Notes: generated from the sequence alone by a model not told the origin. A DNA stretch of 64,000 nt from Gammaproteobacteria bacterium (GCA_030431095.1 JAUIJU010000007.1:34844-98843), one strand, 5' to 3'. Positions 27,346 to 37,127 are shown, numbered from the stretch's first letter. A program made the numbers and translations.

Positions 27346-27833
27346 AGCTGATCTCCTTTCAACACGGCTTCATTCCCCTGCCGTGCGGGTGGTTCCTGCA
27401 CTCACGTCCTGTGGGTGTCCCGAACCCTCTCTAAGGAGACTCTGCAATCGACCGTTTCCGCGATTGCAATTCCCTGTCATTGTCTCCGTTGTGATGGATT
27501 ACAACGGCGCCACCAGAAAGTTGGTGGCCTGGCCGCGTTTCCTGCGACCCTTCAAGGAATCCAGTTTCCCGACGGCGAGAGCCGCCAGAAGGCGAGATGC
27601 AACGTTTCCCCCGACGCCGGCCGCAGACTAAGACCTAGCGTGAATGTCGAAACGTAAAATCCGCCACCCGCGAACCGCAAGCGATTCCAGGTGGCTCCCC
27701 TTTCTCAGCAGGCCCGAAGTGCGGACCGTCGAAGAAATTGTACCCTTATGGGGGCATATATTATCTCAAAAGACAGGCAAAAGCGAGGGGATATTCAGAC
27801 GGATTGGAATGTCCGCACAAAACCGGCTGATTC
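27346..27833. other. 488-bp intergenic region with three adjacent hairpins
   Basis: No convincing gene lies here. Between 27443 and 27528 there are three perfect inverted repeats close together: TGCAATCG/CGATTGCA (27443-27468), CCGTTGT/ACAACGG (27486-27507) and GCCACCA/TGGTGGC (27509-27528). They are 98-183 bp upstream of the small membrane protein gene on the minus strand. The part from about 27740 to 27830 is AT-rich. None of the hairpins has a T-run on either strand. Confidence 0.55.
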
Positions 27834-29171
27834 TCAGGCCTTTTTGTACCGATCCCTGGGGTGGTCACCGGCCGGTTGGTCGAAAGGCAATTCGCGGATC
27901 CAGCGTGACAGCAACCACTTCACCCCTTGCTGGACGGCAACGCCTGTGTGGCGTGTCAGGGGATCGACATTGTGGTCGGGCCCCACGTTGTGGAACAGAA
28001 TGCACATCCCCCGTTCGGGGCGCACCACCAGGCCGGCGTTGTCGAAGCGGGTTTCGCCGCCGCTGAAGCCCTGGTTGAGGTACACCAGTTGCGTGGCGAT
28101 GCGCTGGCCACCGAATTCCAGTGGGCCCTCACCCATGGCGAATCGTTCCGGAATGAAATAGTCGAAATGCTGCTCGAAGCTCTGCTGGTGCTCGTAGCGC
28201 AACACCAGGGGCAGTTCACCGTTCGTCAGCGGAAAATGGCTCCAGTCCGCCATGCGCCGCTCCACCCCGTCAATCACCAGGTTACGCAGGCCGGGACGCA
28301 GGCGCACCTCGTGACTGGTCCGGATATCATTGGTGCCCAGGCTGCCATCCTGGTCGACGATAAACGAGGGCATCAGGTGTTCGCGTGCGGCGTTGACCAC
28401 CTCGGCGCATTCGAAAACCGACAACAGCCGGCGCAGGGTGATGACACGCGGCGCCCACGAGGCCACTTCGAGCGTCGGCACGGGCAGGGGATTCGCGAAG
28501 CGATCAGAAAATGTGTCCGCCCGCGGCAGGGCGTTGCCGGCCGCAGGCGCCACGCACAGGTCGGAAGCGTACTCTCCTGCAACCTCCCAGCCCGCCGCGG
28601 CGGCCTGGTCCGCCAGGGCCCGGGCACGCGCCAGGTCCCGGGGCAGCCAATGACCGTGCTCGTACCACTCGGCCAGGCCCAGCAACGCCCCGGGGTCGCC
28701 TGATTTCGCCGCGCGCAGCAGCAGGTGGCCCGACTGCATCGGAGCGGGCGCTTCGCCGGACTGGCCATCGAGCCACCAGGCCAGGTGGGTCATCGCCCGT
28801 GGCTGGCCGCCGCGCGCCGCGGCTTCCAGCGTGCGTCGCGCGCGCTGGACGTCCTGGCGTTCATCACGCGAGCCGCCCAAGTAGCTGCCCAGCCACCAGC
28901 CGGCTTCGGCATCTCCATGGTCCGTCGCGCGCTGCAGCAGTTCCACGGCGCGATCCATGTCCGGCACCACGTCCATGCCGCGCAAAAAAATCAGCCCGAG
29001 GAAACGGGCCGCCGCCGGATGGCCGGATTGCGCGGCGCGGTCCAGCCAGGCCCGCCCCTGCTCCGGATCCGGTTCGACGCCGCCCTGCCCCGTCATGCAG
29101 GCAATGCCCAACTGCAATTGCGCATCGGGCTGCCCGCTTTGTGCGGCTTGTTCCAGGGCTTCCAGGCTCAT
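27834..29171 (-). CDS. Sel1-repeat / prolyl 4-hydroxylase-like 2OG-Fe(II) oxygenase
   Basis: A 445-residue two-part protein. Residues 1-200 are Sel1-like helical repeats (for example DAQLQLGIACMTGQGG, HPAAARFLGLIFLRG, DAEAGWWLGSYLGG). Residues 230-430 form a P4Hc-type 2-oxoglutarate/Fe(II) dioxygenase. The iron ligands are probably the HxD of FEQHFDYFIP and the His of LTRHTGVAVQQG, with the adjacent Lys in VKWLLSRW or an Arg binding 2-oxoglutarate. Related enzymes hydroxylate Pro, Lys or Asn in proteins, and the repeats may hold the protein substrate. It is divergent from another 2OG oxygenase gene. The ribosome binding site is weak. Confidence 0.85.
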   Translation of the reverse strand: MSLEALEQAAQSGQPDAQLQLGIACMTGQGGVEPDPEQGRAWLDRAAQSGHPAAARFLGLIFLRGMDVVPDMDRAVELLQRATDHGDAEAGWWLGSYLGGSRDERQDVQRARRTLEAAARGGQPRAMTHLAWWLDGQSGEAPAPMQSGHLLLRAAKSGDPGALLGLAEWYEHGHWLPRDLARARALADQAAAAGWEVAGEYASDLCVAPAAGNALPRADTFSDRFANPLPVPTLEVASWAPRVITLRRLLSVFECAEVVNAAREHLMPSFIVDQDGSLGTNDIRTSHEVRLRPGLRNLVIDGVERRMADWSHFPLTNGELPLVLRYEHQQSFEQHFDYFIPERFAMGEGPLEFGGQRIATQLVYLNQGFSGGETRFDNAGLVVRPERGMCILFHNVGPDHNVDPLTRHTGVAVQQGVKWLLSRWIRELPFDQPAGDHPRDRYKKA

Positions 29172-29274
29172 GTCGGAACCGGTGTCTGCTAAAATTCGCG
29201 CCTATTCTAACGCGCCGCCACCAACCCGGTTCAGCGCGAGCAATGCTGCGAAATCCAGCAGCCAGCGAGCCTCA

Positions 29275-29907
29275 ATGTCCGATATCGCACAACAATTTGC
29301 CGCGCAAAAGTACAGCGTCCTGAAACACCTGGTGCCCCCCCATGCCCTGAACCTGGCCTTCGAGGCCACCATGCTCAACCGGGCGCACGATGGCTACATG
29401 TTGTGGGATGACAAGACCCGCGCCTGGGGCCGCTACTGCGACGCCATGAGCGAGGCCCTGCTGATCATGGTGCACCAGCCACTGCAACGTCGCCTGGGCA
29501 TGGAGTTGCTGCCCTGCTACTCCTATCTGCGCTGTTACACGCCGGAGTCCATCCTGCCGCGTCACCTCGACCGGCCGTCCTGCGAAATCAGCGTGACCCT
29601 GCCGGTGGGCCAATGGAAGGCGGGGTCCCAATGGCCGATCTGGGTGGCTTCGGGTGGGCGGGACATTGCCATCGACCTGTCCCCTGGCGACCTGCTGGCC
29701 TACCGCGGCGCGGAAGTGCCGCATTGGCGCGAACCGCTGGAAACGGGGGTGTGGGTGCAGGTATTTCTGCACTACGTCGACGCCAACGGCGAATACACGG
29801 ACTATGCGCTGGATCAGCGCGAACGTTTGGGCCCGGTGTCGTTGCCGGTGGAGCAGCGCCCCGGAATCAACCTGCCGGCGCGTGATGGCAAACCGGCCAG
29901 CAACTGA
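29275..29907 (+). CDS. Small 2OG-Fe(II) oxygenase-like protein
   Basis: A 210-residue protein with a complete-looking 2-oxoglutarate/Fe(II) facial triad: H97 and D99 in LPRHLDRPSCEIS, H150 in EVPHWREPL, with R152 as a possible 2-oxoglutarate anchor. SPGDLLAYRGAEVPHW is the usual run-up to the second His. The substrate is unknown. The frame is open upstream, but the ATG at 29275 gives the only sensible N terminus. It starts 103 bp from the divergent Sel1/P4H gene and is followed 13 bp later by a ketoamine kinase. Confidence 0.78.
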   Translation: MSDIAQQFAAQKYSVLKHLVPPHALNLAFEATMLNRAHDGYMLWDDKTRAWGRYCDAMSEALLIMVHQPLQRRLGMELLPCYSYLRCYTPESILPRHLDRPSCEISVTLPVGQWKAGSQWPIWVASGGRDIAIDLSPGDLLAYRGAEVPHWREPLETGVWVQVFLHYVDANGEYTDYALDQRERLGPVSLPVEQRPGINLPARDGKPASN

Positions 29908-29920
29908 GCCGACACCATCG

Positions 29921-30790
29921 ATGGAGCAGCGCCTGGTCATCGCCGTGGCTGCCTCGCTGCGGAAGGCGCTGGGCGTCGATGCACGGATGGAATCCGCCCA
30001 ATGCATGACCGGCGGTGACAGTCACCGCGCGATGAAACTGCGCTACGACGACCGGGACTGGTTCATCAAGATCGACCGCGCCGGCGCCCTGCCCCTGTTT
30101 CAGACCGAACTGCGCGGCCTGCAGGCCCTGGCGAAAACCGGGTGCCTGGCCGTACCGCAGGCCGTGGTCGCGGACGCCGATCATTCGCACGCATGGCTCG
30201 CCCTGCCCCACGAGTCCCTGCGCGGCGCCGGCGATGCAGCCGCGCTGGGTGCGGGCCTGGCCTGTCTGCACCGCCACTCCGCGGCATCCCACGGTTGGTG
30301 CGAAGACAATTTCCTTGGCCGCACCCGGCAGTTCAATCCGGCATTGGACGACTGGACCGACTTCTGGTGGCGGCGTCGCCTGTTGCCGCAACTGGACCTG
30401 GCCGCGGTCAACGGATTCGGTGCGACCCTGTCACCGCTCGCAGACCGGCTGCGGCGCGCTTGTGAACATCGACTGTCCCATGCGCCACCGCCTTCGCTGC
30501 TGCATGGCGACCTGTGGGGCGGCAACCACGGCTACCGCCCCGGCGGCACGCCGATCATCTTCGACCCGGCCCCCTGGTTCGGCGACCGGGAAACCGACCT
30601 GGCGATGATGCGCCTGTTCGGCGGCTTCGACCCGGAGGTGTTTCGGGCCTACGAGCGCGCCTGGCCCCTGCCGCCCGGCGCAGAGGAACGTGTTGGGCTG
30701 TACCAGCTGTATCACCTGTTGAACCACCTCAACCTGTTTGGCGGCGGCTGGCTCGGACGTGTCGAGTCCACGGCGCGCGCGTTGGTGTAA
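29921..30790 (+). CDS. Fructosamine/ketoamine kinase family protein
   Basis: A 289-residue aminoglycoside-phosphotransferase-fold kinase of the fructosamine-3-kinase/YniA family, which phosphorylates sugar adducts on protein amines so that they fall off. Motifs are MTGGDSHRAMKL (nucleotide-binding region), catalytic HGDLWGGN (195-202) and the metal-binding FDPAPWFGDRETDLAM (D215). The length fits the family. It is probably co-transcribed with the preceding 2OG oxygenase, 13 bp away. Confidence 0.9.
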   Translation: MEQRLVIAVAASLRKALGVDARMESAQCMTGGDSHRAMKLRYDDRDWFIKIDRAGALPLFQTELRGLQALAKTGCLAVPQAVVADADHSHAWLALPHESLRGAGDAAALGAGLACLHRHSAASHGWCEDNFLGRTRQFNPALDDWTDFWWRRRLLPQLDLAAVNGFGATLSPLADRLRRACEHRLSHAPPPSLLHGDLWGGNHGYRPGGTPIIFDPAPWFGDRETDLAMMRLFGGFDPEVFRAYERAWPLPPGAEERVGLYQLYHLLNHLNLFGGGWLGRVESTARALV

Positions 30791-30853
30791 CGGTCCGGTC
30801 ATGCCCTAGAATGCGACACCAGGCACACTGCCCAGAACCATTCGTTGATCGCC

Positions 30854-31996
30854 ATGGCGCTGTTTTCGACCTCGGACCGACCCGACACCCGCCGACTGCT
30901 GTTCGTGGTCGGCGGCGCCCTGGTGCTCGGCGGCCTGGCCCTCGGCTGGGTGGACAGGGATACGGTCGCGGATCGCTCACCCGAGGAATCGGTACGGCAT
31001 GTGGAACAGATTCACCAGCGACACACGGCGGAACCGCCGAAAGCGACCACCGACGAGCACGCCGGCGCAGGAAAGCCGCTCAGCGAGGTCGAAGCCCTCC
31101 GCGAGACGCTGGACTTCAGCACCGCCCCGGAACCCAGGCCCCATCACGTCGAGCGCGACGACTTCGACGTCTATGTCGGCACCACTGCCGAATTCCTGGT
31201 GTGGCTGTACGAAGCGGTTGGCTTCACGGCGGACCAGGTCGCCGCCGGCGACACCGAGGCCGTGCCGCCGCTGATCATCGTCTCGATTCCTGACGGCTGG
31301 GCCGAAGACAAGTCGGTACAGCTGAAGAAAAGCCTGTTCTACCGCGCCATGCTGCCGGCAATCCTGTTGGAGAACGCGGCGGTACTGGCCGAACGGGCTG
31401 AACTGGAAGCCTACCGGTCCCGGCGACGCAACCGTGATCCCTTGCAGCCTGCCGAGCACGAACGGGCGCAGCAGCTGGCGGTCAAGTACCGTGTGCTGGA
31501 CGAGGGCGGCACTCTGGATGACGCGGCACTGGAAGAACTGATGCGCCGGGTCGACGAGGTGCCGCCGTCGCTGGCCCTGGGCCAGGCCGCCTACGAAAGC
31601 GGCTATGCCACCTCCCGGTTCGCCCACGAGGCCAACGCCCTGTTCGGCCAGTGGGACTGGGGCAAGGACGCGGTGAAACCGAAACAACAACGTGCCGGCA
31701 AGGGGGACTACGGGATCAAGGCCTTCCCCTACCCCATCGACTCGGTTCGCGCTTATCTGTGGAACCTCAATACCCACCGCAGTTATGAAGCGTTCCGTCA
31801 CCAGCGCGCGACGCAACGCGACGGCCGATCCGGACGGGTGGTCCTCGACGGCCATGCGCTGGCCGCCACCCTGCTGGCCTACTCGGAACGCGGCGCGGAC
31901 TACACCAGGGACCTGCAAGGCATCATCAGTCACAATCGGCTCGACCTGGCGGACGGGCTGCGCCTGATGCAGGGCGACACGATTTACTTCGACTGA
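30854..31996 (+). CDS. Bax-like membrane-anchored glucosaminidase
   Basis: A 380-residue protein with one N-terminal transmembrane segment (about residues 14-32, LLFVVGGALVLGGLALGW) and a C-terminal glucosaminidase domain as in E. coli Bax. The likely catalytic Glu is in GQAAYESGYATSRFA. The substrate is predicted to be cell-wall peptidoglycan in the periplasm. The central part (VPPLIIVSIPDGWAEDKSVQ) matches the Bax family. The ATG at 30854 is chosen over a TTG three codons earlier; neither has a good ribosome binding site. Confidence 0.85.
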   Translation: MALFSTSDRPDTRRLLFVVGGALVLGGLALGWVDRDTVADRSPEESVRHVEQIHQRHTAEPPKATTDEHAGAGKPLSEVEALRETLDFSTAPEPRPHHVERDDFDVYVGTTAEFLVWLYEAVGFTADQVAAGDTEAVPPLIIVSIPDGWAEDKSVQLKKSLFYRAMLPAILLENAAVLAERAELEAYRSRRRNRDPLQPAEHERAQQLAVKYRVLDEGGTLDDAALEELMRRVDEVPPSLALGQAAYESGYATSRFAHEANALFGQWDWGKDAVKPKQQRAGKGDYGIKAFPYPIDSVRAYLWNLNTHRSYEAFRHQRATQRDGRSGRVVLDGHALAATLLAYSERGADYTRDLQGIISHNRLDLADGLRLMQGDTIYFD

Positions 31997-32092
31997 CTGC
32001 GCAGGAGCGGATTCCGGACGGCCACTTGCATGCCGCCGCCGAATCGGAAAACATCGACCCTTCCCCCATCCCCCGGACCCGACCCCAAACCC

Positions 32093-34810
32093 ATGAGTGA
32101 AATCCGCCAGATCGAGTTTCCCGAGAAAGACCTGCCCCTGCGCGCCGATGTGAGCCTGATGGGCAACCTGCTGGGACAGGCCCTGGTGGAACAGCACGGG
32201 CCGGAACTGCTCGAGCGCGTGGAAGCGATCCGCACCGCCGCCATCGCCTGGCGTGAATCCGATGATGCCGGCCTGGCCGCCCTGGAGACGGAACTGGCCG
32301 GTCTCGACATGGAGTCGGTTCGGCGCATCGTAAAGTCGTTTTCCACCTATCTTCGACTGGCCAACCTGGCCGAGAAGACCCACCGCATCCGCCGTCGGCG
32401 TGAATACCAGAAAGACGAGGCCGCGGCCCAGGTCGGCAGCCTGGAACACGTCCTGACCGCCCTGGCCCGGCAGGGCGTGGACGCAGACCAGATCAGCGCC
32501 GTGCTCGAAGACCTGAGAATCCGGCCGGTATTCACCGCCCACCCCACGGAAGCCACGCGACGCAGTTTCCTGGAGAAGGAATACTCGATCATTCACCGCC
32601 TCGCGGAGCGCGTGACCGGGGACCTGACGCCGCAGGAAGACCGGCAGGCCCTGGACCGCATCCGCGACGCCATCGACAGCGCATGGCAGACCAGCGCGGT
32701 ACCCGGTGTGAAACCTCGGGTGTCGGACGAACTGGACAATGTGCTGTTCTACCTGACGGACATCCTGTACCGCATCGTTCCGCCGTTTCACGAATCGCTG
32801 CAGGCCGCCCTGGACCAGGCCTACGGCCCCGGCGTGGTCACTGCCGACACGCGGGACCTGCTGCGGTTCGGCTCATGGGTGGGTGGTGACATGGACGGCA
32901 ACCCCAACGTCAATGGCGAGACGCTGCTCGAGTCTCTGGCCACGCAGCGCGAGGCGATCATCCGCTGCTACCTGCCCGAGGTTCGACGGCACGCGCGCTA
33001 CCTCAGCCAGAGCACGGGCATGGCGCGCTTTGACCCGGAACTGGCGCCGCGACTGGAGGCCTGTCGGGCCGCCATGCCTGACGTGGACGCCCGTATTCCC
33101 GAACGGCACCGGGAAATGCCCTATCGCTGTTTCCTGACTTTCGTCGCCCAGAAACTGGCGAACACGGCCGCGGAACGCCAGCCGGCCTACGAAGGCCCCA
33201 ACGAATTCAAGGACGACATCGCGCTCGTCGCACGCAGCCTGGCCGACGGCAAGGGCGAGCACGCCGGGCTGTTCGGCGTACGTCGCCTGCTGCGAAAAAT
33301 CGAGGCCTTCGGCTTCCACCTGGCCACCCTGGATACGCGCCAGGACGCCCTGTTGCACCGCAACGTGCTGGCCGAGCTGCTTGGCGATGACCAGTGGACG
33401 GAGCGCTCCGTGACGACACGAAGCGAACGCCTGGCGGGCGTGCTCAGCGACGACGCCACGGTGCCGGACGGTGAACTGGCGGACGAAACGCGCAGCACCC
33501 TGCGGGTGTTCGATGCCATTCGCGAGGCTCGCGAACGCTTTGGCGAAGAAGCCACCGGCCTGTTCATCATCTCGATGACCCAGGGTGCGGACGATGTGCT
33601 CACGGCCATGGCCCTGGCGCGATTCGGGGGTTTGGTGGACGGCGACGGCGTGCCGCTGGACGTGGCGCCCCTGCTGGAAACCGTCGACGACCTGGACGCG
33701 GGGCCGGAGATCCTGGACCAGCTGTTGTCGCTGGATGTCTACCGCCAGCACCTGGCGCGACGTGGCAACCGCCAGGTCATCATGGTCGGCTACTCCGACA
33801 GCAGCAAGGACAGCGGCATCGTGGCCGCCCGCTGGGGCCTGTACGAGGCCCAGCGCCAGCTGATCGAAATTGGTCGCCGCCACGGTGTGACCGTGCACTT
33901 TTTCCATGGACGCGGCGGCACGGTCAGTCGCGGAGGTGGCAACCTGGTAAATGGCATCGAGGGCGCGCCCGAAGGCAGTATCGAAGGCACCCTGCGGGTC
34001 ACGGAACAGGGTGAGGTGATCAACCAGAAGTACGGCATCCGGCCGATCGCCCTGCGCAACCTGGAACTGATGACCGGCGCGGTGATTCGCCATCACCTGG
34101 CCGACACCGGACAGCGCGCCAGCGACGACATGCACGCGCTGATGTCCGAAATGGCCGCGACCGCGCGCAGTACCTTCCGCGACATGGTGTACGGCGACCC
34201 GGCATTCATTCGCTACTTCCGTTCTGCGACGCCCATCGACGTGATCGAGCGCTTGAACATCGGCTCGCGTCCCGCCTCGCGGCGCAGCGGGATGGGCATC
34301 GAAAACCTGCGCGCCATTCCCTGGGTGTTTTCCTGGGCGCAGGTGCGCGTCGGCTTTCCCGGTGTGTACGGCGTGGGCACGGCGCTGGACCAGGCAGTGG
34401 CCACCCACGGCATCGAAGCCCTGCGTGACATGCTCGACGACTGGAGCTTCTTCCGCGGCATGATCAACGACGTGGAAATGGTGCTGGGCAAGTCCACCCT
34501 GGAAATCGGTCGTCGCTACGCGGAACTGGCCGGCGACGACGCTGCGCCCGTGTTTGGCGCCATCGAGGCCGAGTTCGCGCTGGCCCGGCGCCATATCCTC
34601 GCATTGAAAGGCGAGACGGAACTGCTCGACGACCACCGCACCTTGCAACGCAACATCCGCCTGCGCAATCCCTACGCCGACCCCATGCACCTGATGCAGA
34701 TCGACCTGCTGCGCCGTTGGCGCGAAAGTGGCCGCGAAGACGATGACCTGCTGTTCGCACTCAAGTCCACGGTGAACGGTATCGCCCTGGCCATCCAGAA
34801 TACCGGCTGA
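32093..34810 (+). CDS. ppc: Phosphoenolpyruvate carboxylase
   Basis: Carboxylates phosphoenolpyruvate to oxaloacetate to refill the TCA cycle. The product is 905 residues, typical of bacterial enzymes. The catalytic His is H150 in VFTAHPTEATRRS. The second signature is MVGYSDSSKDSGIVAARWG, and the glycine-rich loop is FHGRGGTVSRGGG. The C terminus ends IALAIQNTG, as expected for the family. The ATG at 32093 gives the conserved FPEKDLPLRADVSLMG start region. Confidence 0.98.
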   Translation: MSEIRQIEFPEKDLPLRADVSLMGNLLGQALVEQHGPELLERVEAIRTAAIAWRESDDAGLAALETELAGLDMESVRRIVKSFSTYLRLANLAEKTHRIRRRREYQKDEAAAQVGSLEHVLTALARQGVDADQISAVLEDLRIRPVFTAHPTEATRRSFLEKEYSIIHRLAERVTGDLTPQEDRQALDRIRDAIDSAWQTSAVPGVKPRVSDELDNVLFYLTDILYRIVPPFHESLQAALDQAYGPGVVTADTRDLLRFGSWVGGDMDGNPNVNGETLLESLATQREAIIRCYLPEVRRHARYLSQSTGMARFDPELAPRLEACRAAMPDVDARIPERHREMPYRCFLTFVAQKLANTAAERQPAYEGPNEFKDDIALVARSLADGKGEHAGLFGVRRLLRKIEAFGFHLATLDTRQDALLHRNVLAELLGDDQWTERSVTTRSERLAGVLSDDATVPDGELADETRSTLRVFDAIREARERFGEEATGLFIISMTQGADDVLTAMALARFGGLVDGDGVPLDVAPLLETVDDLDAGPEILDQLLSLDVYRQHLARRGNRQVIMVGYSDSSKDSGIVAARWGLYEAQRQLIEIGRRHGVTVHFFHGRGGTVSRGGGNLVNGIEGAPEGSIEGTLRVTEQGEVINQKYGIRPIALRNLELMTGAVIRHHLADTGQRASDDMHALMSEMAATARSTFRDMVYGDPAFIRYFRSATPIDVIERLNIGSRPASRRSGMGIENLRAIPWVFSWAQVRVGFPGVYGVGTALDQAVATHGIEALRDMLDDWSFFRGMINDVEMVLGKSTLEIGRRYAELAGDDAAPVFGAIEAEFALARRHILALKGETELLDDHRTLQRNIRLRNPYADPMHLMQIDLLRRWRESGREDDDLLFALKSTVNGIALAIQNTG

Positions 34811-34820
34811 GACCGGCGCC

Positions 34821-35708
34821 ATGCCCACCCGGGACCTTGCACTCATCCTGCTGGTTTGCGCGGCCTGGGGATTCAACTTCACCGCCGGCGCCCAGGGCAT
34901 GGAGGGCTTTCCTCCCATGCTGTTCATGTCCCTGCGATTTGCCGGCGTCCTGTTGCTGACCCTGCCCTTCCTGCGCCGGCCGCCTCCCGGCCAATGGCTG
35001 AGACTTGCCTCGGTGGCGCTGTGCATGGGCGGGTTGCACTTCACCCTGATGTTCTGGGCCCTGGGCCTGTCCACGGATGTGACCTCCATCGCGGTACTGC
35101 AAATCATGTACATCCCCATCGCCGTGGTGCTGTCGATGCTGTTCCTCGGCGAGCGCGCGGGCTGGCGTACCCTGGCGGCCACGGCGACCGCTTTCGCCGG
35201 GGTGCTGGTGATCAGTTTTGACCCGCTGGTGCTGCAGCAGCTGGATGCGCTGGGCATCATCCTGCTGTCGGCATTTTTCCAGGCGCTGGCATCGGTGCTC
35301 ATGCGAGGCCTGCACGGCATCAGCCCCATGAGCTTCCAGTGCTGGTCAGCCGTGTTCTCGCTGCCCGTGCTGGTACTGGCCAGCGCCGTGTTCGAACAGG
35401 GCCAGTGGGCCACCGTGCAGGCGGCGCAGCCCGTGCACTGGGCAGCGCTGGCCTATACCGTGCTCGTCGCCTCGCTGCTCGGCCACGGGCTGTTTTTCGT
35501 CCTGGTGCAGCGTCATCCGCTGCCGCAGCTCATGCCGTACATGCTGCTGATGACCCCGATGGCCGCCGGTTTCGGCGTCCTGGTCTGGGGTGACCGGCCC
35601 GGGCCGCGCTTGCTGGCGGGCGGGTTGCTCGTACTGGGCAGCATCTTTTTCATCACGCTGCGCGGGCAGCGCCAGGTGCGCAGCGCGGCGGCGGTCACGG
35701 GCCACTGA
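34821..35708 (+). CDS. EamA-family (drug/metabolite superfamily) transporter
   Basis: A 295-residue inner membrane protein with ten predicted helices in two EamA repeats (AWGFNFTAGAQGMEGFPPML at the start; GHGLFFVLVQRHPLPQLMPY in the second half). Likely an exporter of amino acids or metabolites; the substrate is unknown. It starts 10 bp after ppc and ends 3 bp before the MATE gene, so all three may share a transcript. Confidence 0.9.
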   Translation: MPTRDLALILLVCAAWGFNFTAGAQGMEGFPPMLFMSLRFAGVLLLTLPFLRRPPPGQWLRLASVALCMGGLHFTLMFWALGLSTDVTSIAVLQIMYIPIAVVLSMLFLGERAGWRTLAATATAFAGVLVISFDPLVLQQLDALGIILLSAFFQALASVLMRGLHGISPMSFQCWSAVFSLPVLVLASAVFEQGQWATVQAAQPVHWAALAYTVLVASLLGHGLFFVLVQRHPLPQLMPYMLLMTPMAAGFGVLVWGDRPGPRLLAGGLLVLGSIFFITLRGQRQVRSAAAVTGH

Positions 35709-35711
35709 TCC

Positions 35712-37058
35712 GTGGCCACCACGCGCCGGGAACGGCTTCCGAACACACCCTGGGCGGTGCACCGGAAAGTGCTGGCCATATCCTTTCCGGCCATCCTGGC
35801 CAATTCGTCCGCCCCGCTGGTCGGCCTGGTCGACACCTGGGCGGTGGGACACCTGCCGGGGGCTGTCCACCTGGCGGCCGTGGGCCTGGGCAGCGTCATC
35901 TTCAATTTCCTGTTCTGGGCCTTCGGCTTTCTGCGCATGGGCACCACCGGTCTGGTGGCGCAGGCTTCGGGTCGAAACGAAACGGCAGAGCTGGCGCGCG
36001 TCGTCGTCCGCTCCTGCGCGCTGGCCGTGGCGCTCGGCGTCATGATGTGGGCGGTTCAGGCGTTGCTCTGGCACGCGTCGCTGGCGGCACTGGCGCCGCC
36101 AGGGGACGTGGCCGAGCTCACTGAAGGTTATTTCGACATCCGTATCTGGGCCGCCCCGGCCACACTGCTGATGTTCGTGGTCTCCGGTGTGCTGTTCGGC
36201 CTTGGCCGGACCACCGCCGTACTGGCGCTGCAACTGGTGCTCAACCTGTCCAACGCGGCGCTGAACCTGTGGTTCGTCGTGGGCCTGGACCTGGGCGTGC
36301 CCGGCGTGGCGCTGGGCACCGTTCTGGCGCAGTGGCTTTCCGCGGCGCTGGGCCTGTGGATGATGGGCCGCCTGGCAGGACTCGAAGGCGCCTGGCGCGC
36401 CGTGCGCGAACGCGCCACCTGGGCGTTGGCGACCTTTCGTCCGCTCCTCGTCATCAACGGCTACATCTTCCTACGCACAATCCTGCTGATGGTCGCCCTG
36501 ACCCTGATCATGCGCGAGGCGGCCGGCCTGGGTGAAACGGCCATGGCGGCCAGTCACGTGGTCAACCAGTACCTGATGCTGATCGCGCTGGGGCTGGACG
36601 GCTTCGCCCATGCGGCTGAAGCGCAGGCCGGCGCCGCCTGGGGCCACGGAAACCGTGCGGTGTTTCGCCGCTGGGTCATGGTCTCCGGCGCCTGGGCCGT
36701 ACTGGCCAGCGTGCTCTACAGCGCGGTGTTCTGGTTCGCCGGGGATGCCGTGACCGCGATGCTGACCGATATTTCCGCGGTGCGGGCGTCCGTTGCCGGG
36801 GTCATGCCACTGGTGGTGGCGCTGCCCGTGGTTTCCGTGTGGTGCTATCACTTTGACGGCGTGTTCATCGGCGCCACCGCGGCGCGCGCCATGTTCGTCA
36901 CCATGGCGGTCGCTTTCGCCGGCTACCTGGCGCTGCTGGGCCCGATGACCTCCCAGTGGGGCCTGGCCGGCCTGTGGGGCGCCGTGCTGGTGTTCATGGG
37001 CCTGCGCGGGCTGGCCCAGGCGGCCTGGTATCCGCGACTGGAAGCGCGCCTGCCCTGA
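35712..37058 (+). CDS. MATE-family efflux transporter (DinF-like)
   Basis: A 448-residue membrane protein with 12 predicted helices. Family features include FPAILANSSAPLVGLVDTWA, the DinF-type GFLRMGTTGLVAQASGR and a C-terminal repeat. MATE proteins export drugs or metabolites using Na+ or H+; the substrate is unknown. It starts with GTG, 3 bp after the EamA stop, implying translational coupling. Confidence 0.92.
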   Translation: MATTRRERLPNTPWAVHRKVLAISFPAILANSSAPLVGLVDTWAVGHLPGAVHLAAVGLGSVIFNFLFWAFGFLRMGTTGLVAQASGRNETAELARVVVRSCALAVALGVMMWAVQALLWHASLAALAPPGDVAELTEGYFDIRIWAAPATLLMFVVSGVLFGLGRTTAVLALQLVLNLSNAALNLWFVVGLDLGVPGVALGTVLAQWLSAALGLWMMGRLAGLEGAWRAVRERATWALATFRPLLVINGYIFLRTILLMVALTLIMREAAGLGETAMAASHVVNQYLMLIALGLDGFAHAAEAQAGAAWGHGNRAVFRRWVMVSGAWAVLASVLYSAVFWFAGDAVTAMLTDISAVRASVAGVMPLVVALPVVSVWCYHFDGVFIGATAARAMFVTMAVAFAGYLALLGPMTSQWGLAGLWGAVLVFMGLRGLAQAAWYPRLEARLP

Positions 37059-37089
37059 AACACGCCTGTCGCCTTCACATCGCCTTGCC

Positions 37090-37095
37090 TATACT
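37090..37095 (+). promoter_or_regulatory. -10-like box upstream of the DUF748 gene
   Basis: TATACT, 33 bp before the GTG start at 37128, in the short gap after the MATE gene. No clear -35 is visible, and the gene may also be read from upstream. Confidence 0.35.
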
Positions 37096-37127
37096 GAAGT
37101 CGTCGCTCAATCGTGCCGGGGGGAACG

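Noticed and set aside
32873..35413. Minus-strand open frame of about 846 codons opposite ppc and the EamA gene
   Set aside because: It spans two unrelated sense genes with clear families and gives low-complexity sequence, so it is a compositional shadow.
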